The notes below the pieces were generated by a model. That model ran no database searches and was not told where the DNA came from. It saw only the letters and a program-made list of their open reading frames with translations. A stretch of DNA of 64,000 nt from Steinernema hermaphroditum (taxonomy: Eukaryota > Nematoda > Chromadorea > Rhabditida > Steinernematidae): NCBI GenBank assembly GCA_030435675.1, contig CM059623.1:8334012-8398011 (forward strand). The letters are read 5' to 3'. The translations under genes and the position numbers were made by a program. Shown piece by piece: positions 36,429 to 46,527 of the stretch. How positions within the stretch are numbered: position 1 is the first letter of the stretch; every line of letters starts with the position of its first letter.

Positions 36429-38894
36429 TTGTCGAGTCAATGGCGAATGTCACCGCCGCAGTTCGTGGCAGGACCGAAATCAGGGACGCGATCGAGTCCG
36501 TTATAAGGGGAATTCCAGGTTTCTGACTGAATATGTGGATTTTCTCGAAAACAGAGCCATTTTTCAAAATTCCGCTTTGATAGAAGTGTTTGCGGATCGT
36601 CAGCGAAGCGTATGCATCGGGTTTCAGCGCATTTTTTACTTTCCTCACGAAGTTATAACGGGTTTCAGGCGCGCATGTTGGTGTTCGCTGATTGTTTCCA
36701 TCATTTCGATGGATTTATCGCATCTCGCACGAAGTTGATCAAATTTTATCAGTCGCACAGCTCCAATAACGACAAATGGGACTGACTCTCAGCCCGCGAC
36801 AGCACAATATGGTCGTCGTCGACCATATCAAACAATTTAAACTCAGTTTCTACGTTCGAAACATGCTTGAAGTAGTTCCTAGCATGGTCTTCTGGAAGCA
36901 ATTGAACCTGAGCCCGCAGAAGTTCTGCAATTCTTTCCGTGTTATCTGTACTTCTAATAATTTTGCGCATTTCGCCCTTCAGCCACCCCCATGCCAGTTC
37001 AATGGGGTTCAGTTGAGCATGATATGGTGGTAATCGCAAAAGAACCACGCCTTCGTTTGCGCACATTTCGTCCACACGACGTCTTCGAACTTGATCTTCT
37101 CTTTGGGCGACCCAGTCTTTAGCCGTTTGAAGCAGCTCTAGACGAAGTGCTGCTGGATCATATGGGATCTCGTGAAGGTTCAGAAATTGAACGATAGCTG
37201 GCTTTCTCCACTGCGTTGTCGGCAGTTGTTCTTGAGATCGGCTATGATAACTTGCGTTATCGAAGATAATGCAAATCTTCGCCAGAGGTTCCTGCTCTTT
37301 CAGAATACGCAGAAGATCCTGCATGTAACTTTCGAACACTTCACTATTCATCTCTTTGTGGTAGTCTCCATCTTCATGTTTACCGCTGTAAATCCTTAAC
37401 GCGCCTTGAACGAATCCGTTTAGTCCTATGGCATCAAGAACAATTATTCTTTTTCCACGGTTCGCAGGAGTATTGGGGCCAGAACAAAGACCCGCGGCCT
37501 TCTTCTCATGCGGTGATAAGTTCGAACACCAGTCGCGCCTGTGTTTCATACCTTTGAAGCACCAAGTTTCATCAACATAGTAAAAAGAATAACCCTGGCG
37601 ACGGAGAGCATCGATTCTTTCGATGTACATCTTGCGAGCGGAGACAATTCGTGGATCGTCATAGAGACATACACGATTGTCGATCTTTTTATACCTGAAC
37701 GTGACATGCAGTCACAGATAGGAAAAACTTATCGACTAACCCATAACCCAACCCATGCAAGATCCCAAGAACAGTAGTGCGACCAACCGGGTGATCGATA
37801 TCCTCAGTCAAGGCTTCTATAACATTTGCGACTGTAACCGGTTTCTCGGATCTGTGTAGATCATCGATCGTCCGAACAATGAGGTTTCGCGTTTGTTCAT
37901 CTAGCGCTGCGGCTAGCCTGCGCCACCGTTCCGTTTTGCTAACGTTCTGCGTCTTTAATCCGCAAGAAGGCATTTTGTACCAAAAAGTGCCATCTACTAC
38001 GCTTCTGGCGGCAATATTCAGGTCGCCCTGCACGATTTCACGCACTGTCTTGATGCCAATTCCAGTTAATCTAGTTGTGAAAACGATGGGCGACATCTCA
38101 ATTCTTGCTGCTTCCAAGAAGAGCCTTGCGCAAAGAGCGACACGCTTTATAATAGCGCGACTTTTATCACAATATACCGAACCAACCGAAAAGGTTGGTA
38201 GGCTCGGGAAGTTCACGCGCCTCGGCAAGGCGTTCGAGAGCACCTTCTAAAATGTTATTAGACAGTTGAACAGGTTCAGATTAAGAGCAACCTGCTCTAA
38301 TTCGCAGATTCGTACAATCTGCGCCTCATTATCTCTCCTTAGCAATGATATTTCCTGATGTGTTAACATCAGTTGCTGGTTAGCATCTGCCAAGGCGTTC
38401 TTCAGCTCCTCAGCTTCACACTGAGCGAGTCTTCTTGATTCCTCCTTTTCGATCGCTCGCTTCCTACTGTATGATTGTCGAGCGAAAGCCACCAGCCTTG
38501 CTCTTGAACACTTCGTCTTTGATAATTTCACCATATCAAGTCGTTTGAAGTTCTGCTACTAACATAATTAGTAGAAAACAGTAAATCAAATAAGAAATCG
38601 CACGATAAATCCATCGAAATGATGGAAACAATCAGCGAACACCAACATGCGCGCCTGAAACCCGTTATAACTTCGTGAGGAAAGTAAAAAATGCGCTGAA
38701 ACCCGATGCATACGCTTCGCTGACGATCCGCGAACACTTCTATCAAAGCGGAATTTTGAAAAATGGCTCTGTTTTCGAGAAAATCCACATATTCAGTCAG
38801 AAACCTGGAATTCCCCTTATAACGGACTCGATCGCGTCCCTGATTTCGGTCCTGCCACGAACTGCGGCGGTGACATTCGCCATTGACTCGACAA
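36429..38894 (-). mobile_element. Autonomous Tc1/mariner-type transposon with 292-base TIRs
   Basis: Flanked by TA (36427-36428 and 38895-38896). Terminal inverted repeats 36429-36720 and 38603-38894 start TTGTCGAGTCAATGGCGAAT and differ at about one position in 292. It encodes one spliced transposase on the minus strand. The near-identity of the TIRs and the intact frames imply a very recent insertion. A shorter relative lies at 61730-62857. Confidence 0.88.
36749..38534 (-). CDS. DDE transposase (IS630/Tc1/mariner superfamily) with N-terminal coiled coil
   Basis: Three exons are proposed. Exon 1 from ATG 38534 gives a basic segment (ARQSYSRKRAIEKEESRR) and a leucine-heptad coiled coil ending ICELEQ. 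A 45-base intron (donor CAG/GTTGCT, acceptor ATTTTAG) joins in frame to an HTH-containing exon with LTGIGIKTVREIVQGD and VANVIEALTEDI. A second intron (GTTAGT ... TTCAG near 37727-37683) joins LHGLGYG to YKKIDNRVCLYDD and the catalytic domain: FYYVDETW (first Asp), ICIIFDNASYHS (second Asp) and LPPYHAQLNPIELAWGWLKG (Glu). About 510 residues with no stop or frameshift after splicing, so it looks functional. The coiled coil is unusual for Tc1-like enzymes. Confidence 0.85.
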
Positions 38895-40127
38895 TACAAT
38901 GTTTGAAAGGTGAAGGGGAACATTTTTTACGCAAAAATAACTAGACACAGTAGTGCTCATTAATACCAAATTGCCTTACGGCATTGTAGAACCTTAAAGG
39001 GGCACGGTCATGGCGGAAAAAAGTTTTTTAAAAAATCTGAAAAAATTCATGCCCGTGTTTTTGAGGTTGCTGAAAACGATGGTGAGTGGCGATTCTAAGT
39101 TCGCCAAGTAGTTTCCTAGAAACAGACCACAGCGCGCGATCTGTGGTTTGTCGATGGTCCCGACGCGATTTGCGCGACGAATGCGATTCGCGTACTGTAG
39201 TTTCATCATTTTCTATCGATTTTGCTAAGTTTTGAGGGACAAAGCATCTTCAAAAGCATTTGCTTCGACTTATTTCACTTCCTCGGCTTATCTCTAATGC
39301 AGAAAAGATCTTCGCCACGATTTTGGTGATTTCGAGGGTTAGTATCACATGGTAACGCTCTATATTCCTTTTCGTCCGATGTTATTACAAGTTTGAGAGT
39401 TTTGAAATGCCAAACCGCCAGTGGATTGTCCAATTCACACTTAAATCCTCTAAACATCAATGATAAGCGCCAATATAGGTGTTTCTGCCATTTCACGTTT
39501 CATAGAACTGATATTCTACCTGTATTTAGGACGTGTCCCTATCGATACGTGATAGAATCAGCAGTAAATTCTGCATCGGACAGTGAAATTCGCCTAGTTG
39601 TCGTAAAGTACACTTAAATACGACTGATTGTTTTCACACACAGATGTATATGCCACTGCATATCCAGCAACTAACCCTCGAAATCGCCAAAATCGTGGCG
39701 AAGATCTTTTTCTGCATTAGAGATAAGCCGAGGAAGTGAAATAAGTCGAAACAAATGCTTTTGAAGATGCTTTGTCCCTCAAAACTTAGCAAAATCGATA
39801 GAAAATGATGAAACTACAGTACGCGAATCGCATTCGTTCGCGCGGATCGATCAGATCGCGCGCTGTGGTCTGTTTCTAGGAAACTACTTGGCGAACTTAG
39901 AATCGCCACTCACCATCGTTTTCAGCAACCTGAAAAACACGGGCATGAATTTTTTCAGATTTAAAAAAAAACTTTTTTTCCGCCATGACCGTGTCCCTTT
40001 AAGGTTCTACAATGCCGTAAGGCAATTTGGTATTAATGAGCACTACTGTGTCCAGTTATTTTTGCGTAAAAAATGTTCCCCTTCACTTTTCAAACATTGT
40101 GAAGTTGAAAGAAAAAGAAAGATTGGG

Positions 40128-40206
40128 TCGGGGGTTCGAACCCATAACCTCCTAGAACATGGCCTGACATGGAAGGCAGGTGACTTATCCACTGCGCCAC
40201 ATCGAC
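40128..40206 (-). tRNA. tRNA-like pseudogene, mirror copy in the right arm
   Basis: Inverted copy of the segment at 36332-36405, with the same A-box and B-box words and small changes in the anticodon stem region. The loop is again about 10 bases, so a working tRNA is unlikely. Confidence 0.5.
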
Positions 40207-40540
40207 ACGAGCGTCTCGTGCCGCCATAGTCGTATATATCCCGGTAGCCACAAATTTAAACCTCTTTTTCTCGCTGGTATCTGAGCGAGGGCACCTAATA
40301 TTTTACACAGTTACTACACTCACCTAGACCTACCGTTTGCCAATAGTCTCGCGCCGATCTTAGAGTTGCATGATTGACCGTTCCCTTGTTAGTGGCCTGG
40401 ACCCTTGGACTCTTTTAGGATCATCTCCTTGAAAATATCTTTAGAAGAAATGGAACAACGGAACATCCCAAGACAGAATGAACTTCTAACTTGACTTGAA
40501 ATGAATGTGAGATAGCTGAAGGGGCGGGAGTTGTATTGTA

Positions 40541-41198
40541 TCCCTCACGAAACTCTTACAAAAAATCGCAAGGCTCCCACACCGAGAAATTCACGCGCCA
40601 TTTCTTACGATCGGCAAATTTACAAAGGAAATTGGTCATTATCACAGTTTTTACTCACTTTTCTCGCGAGTTCCGCGATCTCGCTAGAATTGCTGAGCGT
40701 AACTTTGTTCAGCATCGTTCAGCGCGCCGAATGAGCCCGTGTTTGTGCCGATCCGAGCAATATCCACAGAGAAATAAGCTTCACATCAACTTGCGTTTTC
40801 AACATCCCGGATTTCGACCCATTTCTAGCATAGGACAGGGAACTTTCAGCAAAACATCGCGTACAACATAAATAAAGGAGCGTTCACCCAGCCAAATCCC
40901 CTGAAAGTTCCCTGTCCTATGCCAGAAATGGACCAAAACCCGGTATGTTGAAAGGAGAACCTAATGTAAAGCTTATTTCTCGCTGGATATTGCTCGGATC
41001 GGCACAAACCCGGGCTCATTCGGCGCGCTGAACGGTGCTGACCAAAGTTACGCTCAGTAATTCTAGCGAGATCTCGCAACTCGCGAGAAAAGTGAGCAAA
41101 AACTGTGATAATGACCAATTTCCCTTGTAAATCTGCCGATGGTGGGAAAAGGCGCGCCAATTTTTCGTGGTTTAGCTTTTGAAGAGTTTCGTGAGGGA
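40541..41198. mobile_element. Foldback MITE with TA target duplication
   Basis: A 658-base element flanked by TA (40539-40540 and 41199-41200). The ends are TCCCTCACGAAACTCTT and its near-complement. Arms of about 310 bases pair across a short centre near 40860-40890. No coding capacity. The TA flank fits a Tc1/mariner-type MITE. It abuts the left end of the first PAT element (12 bases away). Confidence 0.7.
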
Positions 41199-41212
41199 TA
41201 CTGTCTATTTCC

Positions 41213-41384
41213 GCGTAGCCAGATCGATCAGCTGGCGGGTCTCAGCGCGAATCGCTGAGACGGTGTGTCGCAGGTTCGGTTTTAGGTCGGAGGTATAAGG
41301 GGTTTTTTGGCGGTGGAACTGTCATCTTGCTTGACAGTTCGATTCGCAGTCGTATCGTTTTGTTTTGGAACAACTGCTTAGAGT
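41213..41384 (+). repeat. Split direct repeat A1 of PAT copy 1
   Basis: Matches A2 at 44450-44621. It contains hairpins (CTCAGCGCGAATCGCTGAG and an AACTGTCA/TGACAGTT stem) and probably the promoter. Confidence 0.88.
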
Positions 41385-41749
41385 TTTTACTGCAAGGTAG
41401 TGTTGTATTTAGAGTGATTCACTGTGTGTGTATTCCTCTGAGTGTTTGCGGGTTAGAACCAAAGAGTAGAAGCACCAAGGGAGTGCTTGAGTGTGTGTGG
41501 TGTACACTAAGCCAGTCGAAGTTTCCTGGCAGAGACCGTCGAAGTTTCCGGTCGGAGACGGGCAAGGTTGCCCAGTGTTTGCGTTCAGCGCTGGTAACGC
41601 GTATTGTGTCCTTCGTGGGACAGTTTTCGGCCAGGTTGTAACCCTTGTTTGTTGCAGGACTCGGGGAAATCAGACTCCTGTATTTGACGGAAGCTCTGTG
41701 GAGTGAAGTAAGTGTACTGTCGGGAAAAGTACTTACGGTCATTTATAGA

Positions 41750-42424
41750 ATGGACCCAGGTGAATCCAGCCAAAGCCAGACGGATAGCTTCGAGCGCTTG
41801 TTTTCTTTGGTTGAAAAAGTGGCTGAGAAGGTAGAGACGCTGGAAGCGAAACAACAGCACATGGTGGTAAATGAGAAGCCGCTTCGAAGCTCCCGCCTGG
41901 ACGTCCAGGCCCAGTTGAACGCAAGTTGGGTGAAACGCCTCCAAGAAGTGAACACTGAGATCGGAGAGAATAAAGCTCTGGCCGAAGTGATCGAAGAAAT
42001 AAGGGCTCGGAACTTGCTCCTCCGCAAGGGTGATGCTCAGCCAAGTTTTTTCAAGTTTTTCGAGGATCGCCAGGCAGCTCATCCGGAGCTCTCGTTGTCT
42101 CAGTGCGTTACGGAATCGCTCGACAAGTTCAATGAAATCGAAGCGTCAAAGCCGGCTTCTTCACAAGGCCCATCCCGCAAACGGTTCTTTCCAAGTTGGA
42201 ATGGCTCCCGCACTCCAACCGCATGGAACGCAAGGGATCACCAAGTCGCGAGCCTCGCCGCGCAAGTTCAGATGCTCCAGCAGCAAGCATTCCTTGGTTT
42301 CGGAAATAGTGGGAATGCGTCGCGAGTTCAGAGGTCTCCAGCAGCACCCGTGTGCTACAATTGCAAAAGTTTCGGGCACTTGGCAAAACAGTGCCCCCAA
42401 AGTGCTAGCGGATCCCGTCAATGA
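41750..42424 (+). CDS. PAT copy 1 Gag-like protein
   Basis: 225 codons from ATG 41750. An N-terminal coiled coil (SFERLFSLVEKVAEKVETLE), a middle domain with ARNLLLRKGDAQPSFFKFFE that is shared with copy 2, a Gln-rich segment and one intact zinc knuckle, CYNCKSFGHLAKQC (CX2CX4HX4C). The frame is open to TGA at 42424. The pol frame overlaps in the +1 register. Confidence 0.85.
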   Translation: MDPGESSQSQTDSFERLFSLVEKVAEKVETLEAKQQHMVVNEKPLRSSRLDVQAQLNASWVKRLQEVNTEIGENKALAEVIEEIRARNLLLRKGDAQPSFFKFFEDRQAAHPELSLSQCVTESLDKFNEIEASKPASSQGPSRKRFFPSWNGSRTPTAWNARDHQVASLAAQVQMLQQQAFLGFGNSGNASRVQRSPAAPVCYNCKSFGHLAKQCPQSASGSRQ

Positions 42425-42425
42425 G

Positions 42426-44350
42426 ACGGTGACAAGCGCCTCCTCACCACTCCAAGTTGTCGGTAGGTTACGTTCGTCTTATAATTATTGGAAAGCTTTG
42501 GGTGCTCCAGAGTGGATTTTGGAGATAGTCCGCGTAGGTTACGCGCTGCCTTTTAAACAAGGTGTAAAGGTTCCCCAATTTTACAAACCAAATGTTTCAA
42601 TGAATCAAATTGATCGAAAGGTTGTGGAGTTGGAATTGAGACAGCTTGCTGATTGCAACGCGATTTCCTGGGTAAAGAGCAAACCATGGGTGGTCAGCCC
42701 TCTAGCGGTTGTTAGGAACAGCTCAAAGCCGCGTTTAATCATGGACTTGTCATGGTTGAACCAATTTCTTGAGGTCAAGTCCGTAACTTTCGAACGGCTG
42801 GAGAGTGTGCTTCCTATGCTCCCCAGGGGAGGGTTTTTGTCCGCGTTCGACATGAAATCGGGCTATCACCATGTCGATATTCGTCATCAGGATAGAGGTT
42901 TCCTGGGCGGGGGAGTGGGGAGGAAACTTTTTCGTTTTCAACGTTTTGCCTTTTGGTCTCTCCTCAGCCCCGATGTTATTCACAAAAAATATTTAGGCCT
43001 CTACTCCGCAAATGGCGTGAGGCGGGAATTTGTTGCGCGTTGTACCTTGATGATGGACTCATTTTTGCCCCTTCTCGTAGGCAGTGTGAAGAATTTGTGT
43101 CAGTAGTGAGAGGAGATTTACGCCTCGCAGGCGTAGTAACTGCCGACGAGAAGTGCCAGCGGGAGCCGGTGCAGAAGCTCACCTGGCTGGGGTATGATTT
43201 AGATCTAGAAAAATTTTCTATTAGCGTCTCGAATAAGCGCTTGCACAGATTACTGTGTAGAATATCGGATATGCTACAGATCCCTGCGCCCAGCAAAAGA
43301 GAAAGGATGCAGATGGCAGGCACGTTTGCGTCGTTAAGTTACGTTTTTGGGACGGTGACTTCGCTGAAGTCCCGTAGCATCAATGCTGCTCTCCAGGAGT
43401 TGGAAGCGTATCCGTTAACTAAACGGCTACCTCTTTCAGTGCAAGAATCTGCAGATTTAAGCTGGTGGCGAACTAACACCGCAAAGAGAAACTGCAGACC
43501 GCTAGACCTATCTGCGTCGGCTCGCCGTTTAGCGACGGATGCGTCTGCCACGGGGGCAGGGGCTGTCCTATGGTGCAGGGATGGCGCTACAGTTAGAACC
43601 GCTATAAATTTCGAACCTAAAGATCGAGATGAATCAAGTACTTATAGAGAGGTTGCGGCGGTTCTTTTCGCAGTAAAAGCCTTTGCTCAGGAGATTTTGA
43701 GTTCGAAAATTTTAGTCCAGGTTGATAACCAAGGAGCAGTGAGTGTTATTCGCAAAGGTAGCCCTGTTCCAAAGCTTCAACGCCTTGCGGAAGACATTTT
43801 TGAATTTGTAGACAGTTTGGGCTCTGAACTGGAACCATTCTGGGTTCCCAGGGAACTTAATGTTCTGGCAGATGTAGCCAGCAGGTTACTAGACGAGGAC
43901 GACTGGGGCGTTAGGGAAGAATAGTTTGTGGCGTGCGCCGAGCAATGGGGTTTGCCATCAGTGGACGCGTTCGCGAACCACAGGAATAGGAAGTGCACGC
44001 GATATTTTTCCAGATATGCCGACATTGGCTCCGAAGGTGTTAATGCCTTCGCGTCCTCTTGGATAGATGAGTTTGTTTGGGCAGTCCCGCCGCCAAGGCT
44101 AATCACGGAAGTGGTAGCGTACTTGATTAATCAACGGACTAAGGCGGTTTTAGGCATGCCATTTTGGCCATCAAATCTCTTTTTCCCTTCCGTATGGGAC
44201 GGCAACACGTGGCGATGGTTTGTAAAGGATGTTATCTGGTGCCCTACGGGGTCGGTTGTTTTTACTCCGTCAACGTACGATCACTCCGTTTCCAATAGAC
44301 CCTACTCACCCTTTCCGTTCTGCTTTCTGCTCATCGATACCGCGCTTTAG
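42426..44350 (+). pseudogene. PAT copy 1 pol (RT, RNase H, C-terminal DIRS/PAT domain), broken
   Basis: Reverse transcriptase motifs are present (SPLAVV, the FDMKSGYHHVDI block, YLDDGL active site), followed by RNase H-like LATDASATGAGAV ... VDNQGAVSVI ... LNVLADVASRLL, and the conserved downstream domain GLPSVDAFANHRN ... EFVWAVPPP. The frame changes near 42905 (G-rich run) and near 42985 (A-run), and there is a TAG at 43922-43924 between the RNase H and C-terminal domains. The order RT-RH-extra domain is that of DIRS/PAT elements. It ends TAG 44348-44350. Confidence 0.85.
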
Positions 44351-44360
44351 CTTTCTTGCG

Positions 44361-44450
44361 GTTTGAACTGAATAAAGCGACACCTATTGTTAGTATCTGT
44401 GTCGCTTTGGTTATGGATCGCCAGCTGAAGATGGGCGAAGCGGAAATGTG
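44361..44450 (+). repeat. Split direct repeat B1 of PAT copy 1
   Basis: Matches B2 at 45114-45203. It contains the AAAGCGACAC ... GTGTCGCTTT hairpin, probably marking the RNA 3' end. Confidence 0.88.
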
Positions 44451-44621
44451 CGTAGCCAGATCGATCAGCTGGCGGGTCTCAGCGCGAATCGGTGAGACGC
44501 TGTGTCGCAGGTTCGGTTTTAGGTCGGAGGTATAAGGGGTTTTTTGGTGGTGGAACTGTCATCTTGCTTGACAGTTCGATTCGCAGTCGTATCGTTTTGT
44601 TTTGGAACAACTGCTTAGAGT
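44450..44621 (+). repeat. Split direct repeat A2 of PAT copy 1
   Basis: Second copy of A1, directly abutting B1. Confidence 0.88.
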
Positions 44622-44730
44622 CCACCCGCCCACCCGACAACAGGCTAATTCTGGACCGGGGAAATATGTTTTAGGAGTTTGGGGAAGGGTTTGTTGAGGT
44701 ATGTTCCGAGTAATTGGTGCCTTTGTTTAG

Positions 44731-45032
44731 ACCCTTTTGTGGACATCCAACAGGCTGTTGCAGTTCTCACATCTCCGGAGATAGCGAATCTCGCCCTGGG
44801 GAAGGTAAGATCTTCCCGCGAAGCGTCCACTATGAGGGTGTACAACAGGACGATTCGGGAGTTCCAGGAATGGAGGACCGAAAGAGCTGCTACATTTCTG
44901 TCAATGGAGGAAATCGTAGCATTCCTGGCATATCGTTTCAGCAAGTCGAAGTCATTCTCAAGCGTGCAGACTAGCTCATCCGCTTCCGGCTCTAAAGGAA
45001 ATGATCGTGTTTTTTTTGTATGTGGGAAGTAG
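44731..45032 (+). pseudogene. PAT copy 1 tyrosine recombinase, N-terminal remnant
   Basis: Begins after TTTGTTTAG (acceptor-like) with PFVDIQQAVAVLTSPEIANL and REASTMRVYNRTIREFQEW, matching the N-terminal SAM-like domain of the intact recombinase in copy 2. It stops after about 90 residues. The catalytic R-HxxR-Y domain is missing, so this copy would need recombinase from elsewhere. Confidence 0.8.
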
Positions 45033-45113
45033 ACTGTGGGAAAATAACCAAAGTAACGCGTAAAACATATGAGAAAAGTTGATTGATGATAAATAAACAA
45101 TTTTGGCCCCGCA

Positions 45114-45203
45114 GTTTGAACTGAATAAAGCGACACCTATTGTTAGTATCTGTGTCGCTTTGGTTATGGATCGCCAGCTGAAGATGGGCGAAGCGGAAAT
45201 GTG
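45114..45203 (+). repeat. Split direct repeat B2 of PAT copy 1
   Basis: Last repeat of copy 1. The A1 region of copy 2 follows without spacer. Confidence 0.88.
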
Positions 45204-45240
45204 CTTTTCCGCAGAGAGCGCGAAGCGCTCGCAGAGGAAA

Positions 45241-45429
45241 TGACTATTTCGTCGTAGTAGTCAGAATCAATCTGGGTTTTGTAGCGGGAACTTGCTGAGT
45301 ATCAGCAAGTAGGAAAAGCGGTAGGTTCGGTTTTCGCGATACGTAGCGGCGAAAACCGACGGCGAGTTTCTTTATCTTGCTCTTTAAGTTCACTCGTGAT
45401 TTTGGGAAATCACTCTTTTACGGTTAGCT
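45241..45429 (+). repeat. Split direct repeat A1 (core) of PAT copy 2
   Basis: Matches 48504-48701; the second copy has a 9-base insertion in the CGATACGTA segment. The outer left end 45204-45240 is less similar. Confidence 0.85.
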
Positions 45430-45864
45430 TTGGATTAGTATTTCGAAGATTGGTTCTGGAGTGTTACTTAGCGGTTGTTGGTGGCATAGCAGTCGAATTA
45501 TTCGTACTAGATCGGTCGACCGCATTCCCGATCTTAAGTATAAAGCAGTCGATCCTTATTCCTGCTAGAACAGTCGATCATATTCCTGTTCGTTGTTCAG
45601 TCGAACCACCTCCTGAACTTGCCGTCCATCACAGATCGAGGAAAGTGTAAGCGGGTTATTAGGGCGTGTTTTCGTGCTGTAATTCAAAAAAAAAATTAAA
45701 TTTAAATCCTAAATTTGCAGTAACCTCTTTTGCATTTCAGTCAGGTGATCTCGATTTGGCATCGGAGCTTATCGGTGACTCTTGGCTACGTACAAATTTG
45801 GTCTACGGTATTCTCCAAGTAAGTCGGGTTATTCTCTTCTGAAAGTACTGTTAGTCTCTTCAGA

Positions 45865-46527
45865 ATGGACAACAGCCCGGAGACGCCTCGCGTTGAGCAC
45901 GAGAACGCTGTGGACATGCTTCTCTCCGCCGTGGCGAGATTAGAAAGTAAGATTGAGGCCCGTGGCACACCGATGCCAGAGAAAAGGCTCAAGAGCGCTC
46001 GGCTCAACGTTCAACATGAGCTCCTTGCGGATTGGATTCACCGCTTGAATCGTGTAAACTCTGAAGATCCCGTTCTCACCGGCGTGATTGAAGATATGAA
46101 GGCGCGAAACGTTCTGTTGCGCAAGGCTGACGCCAAGCCGGAATTCTTTACTTTTTTCGACAATTATCGTGAAGCCGAACCGGACTTGCCGTTCGCACAA
46201 TGTGTCTCCGAAGCTTTGAAGAAGTTCAACGAGCTGGAAGCCACTCGTCCTCGTGCCGTAGCTTCATATGCGGGTCGCAAACGGCCCTTTCGCCCGAGCG
46301 ACACCAGTGGAGGACGCACTGGTGTCGCGTACAATCGTGAGTCCGGCCTCGTACAACAGCTCTCGCAGCAGGTTTATGCGATCCAGCAGCAGCTCAGCCA
46401 TAGTCAAGGATATCCGGGCGCTGCGCCAAGGCATCAAAGGCCTTCAGGACCGCCCTTTTGTTTCTTCTGTAAAGGATACGGCCACTATGCCCGGCAATAC
46501 CCTCAAGGCTCTACAAGCCGTCAATGA
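45865..46527 (+). CDS. PAT copy 2 Gag-like protein
   Basis: 220 codons from ATG 45865. Shares with copy 1 the RLNVQHELLADWIHRLN and MKARNVLLRKADAKPEFF segments and a Gln-rich part. The zinc knuckle reads CFFCKGYGHYARQY: the last cysteine is tyrosine, so the knuckle lacks one ligand. The pol frame overlaps in +1. Confidence 0.83.
   Translation: MDNSPETPRVEHENAVDMLLSAVARLESKIEARGTPMPEKRLKSARLNVQHELLADWIHRLNRVNSEDPVLTGVIEDMKARNVLLRKADAKPEFFTFFDNYREAEPDLPFAQCVSEALKKFNELEATRPRAVASYAGRKRPFRPSDTSGGRTGVAYNRESGLVQQLSQQVYAIQQQLSHSQGYPGAAPRHQRPSGPPFCFFCKGYGHYARQYPQGSTSRQ

Larger units (their letters stand above)
36140..40388. mobile_element. Foldback (palindromic) element carrying a tRNA-like sequence, interrupted by a Tc1-type insertion
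   Basis: Flanked by TTA on both sides (36137-36139 and 40389-40391). The ends are CAAGGGAACGGTCAATCATG and its complement. The right arm, 39672-40388, is the inverse complement of 36140-36428 joined to 38895-39333, with a spacer at 39334-39671. The left arm is split by the transposon at 36429-38894. Without that insertion the element is about 1.8 kb. The arms are very similar (mid-90s per cent by eye over the outer 289 bases). It has no coding capacity of its own and each arm holds a tRNA-like segment. Confidence 0.8.
41213..45203 (+). mobile_element. PAT-type tyrosine-recombinase retrotransposon, copy 1 (decayed)
   Basis: The split direct repeats define the element: A1 41213-41384, then gag and pol, B1 44361-44450, A2 44450-44621, a remnant of the recombinase gene, B2 45114-45203. 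A1/A2 (172 bases) and B1/B2 (90 bases) are nearly identical. There is no target duplication, as expected for this group, which integrates circular DNA by a tyrosine recombinase. The recombinase is truncated, and pol has two frameshifts and one nonsense codon, so this copy is not autonomous. Confidence 0.87.

Noticed and set aside
36328..36738. Open frame at the left TIR of the transposon, mirrored at 38528-38923
   Set aside because: The two frames are the same TIR read from both ends, not a gene.
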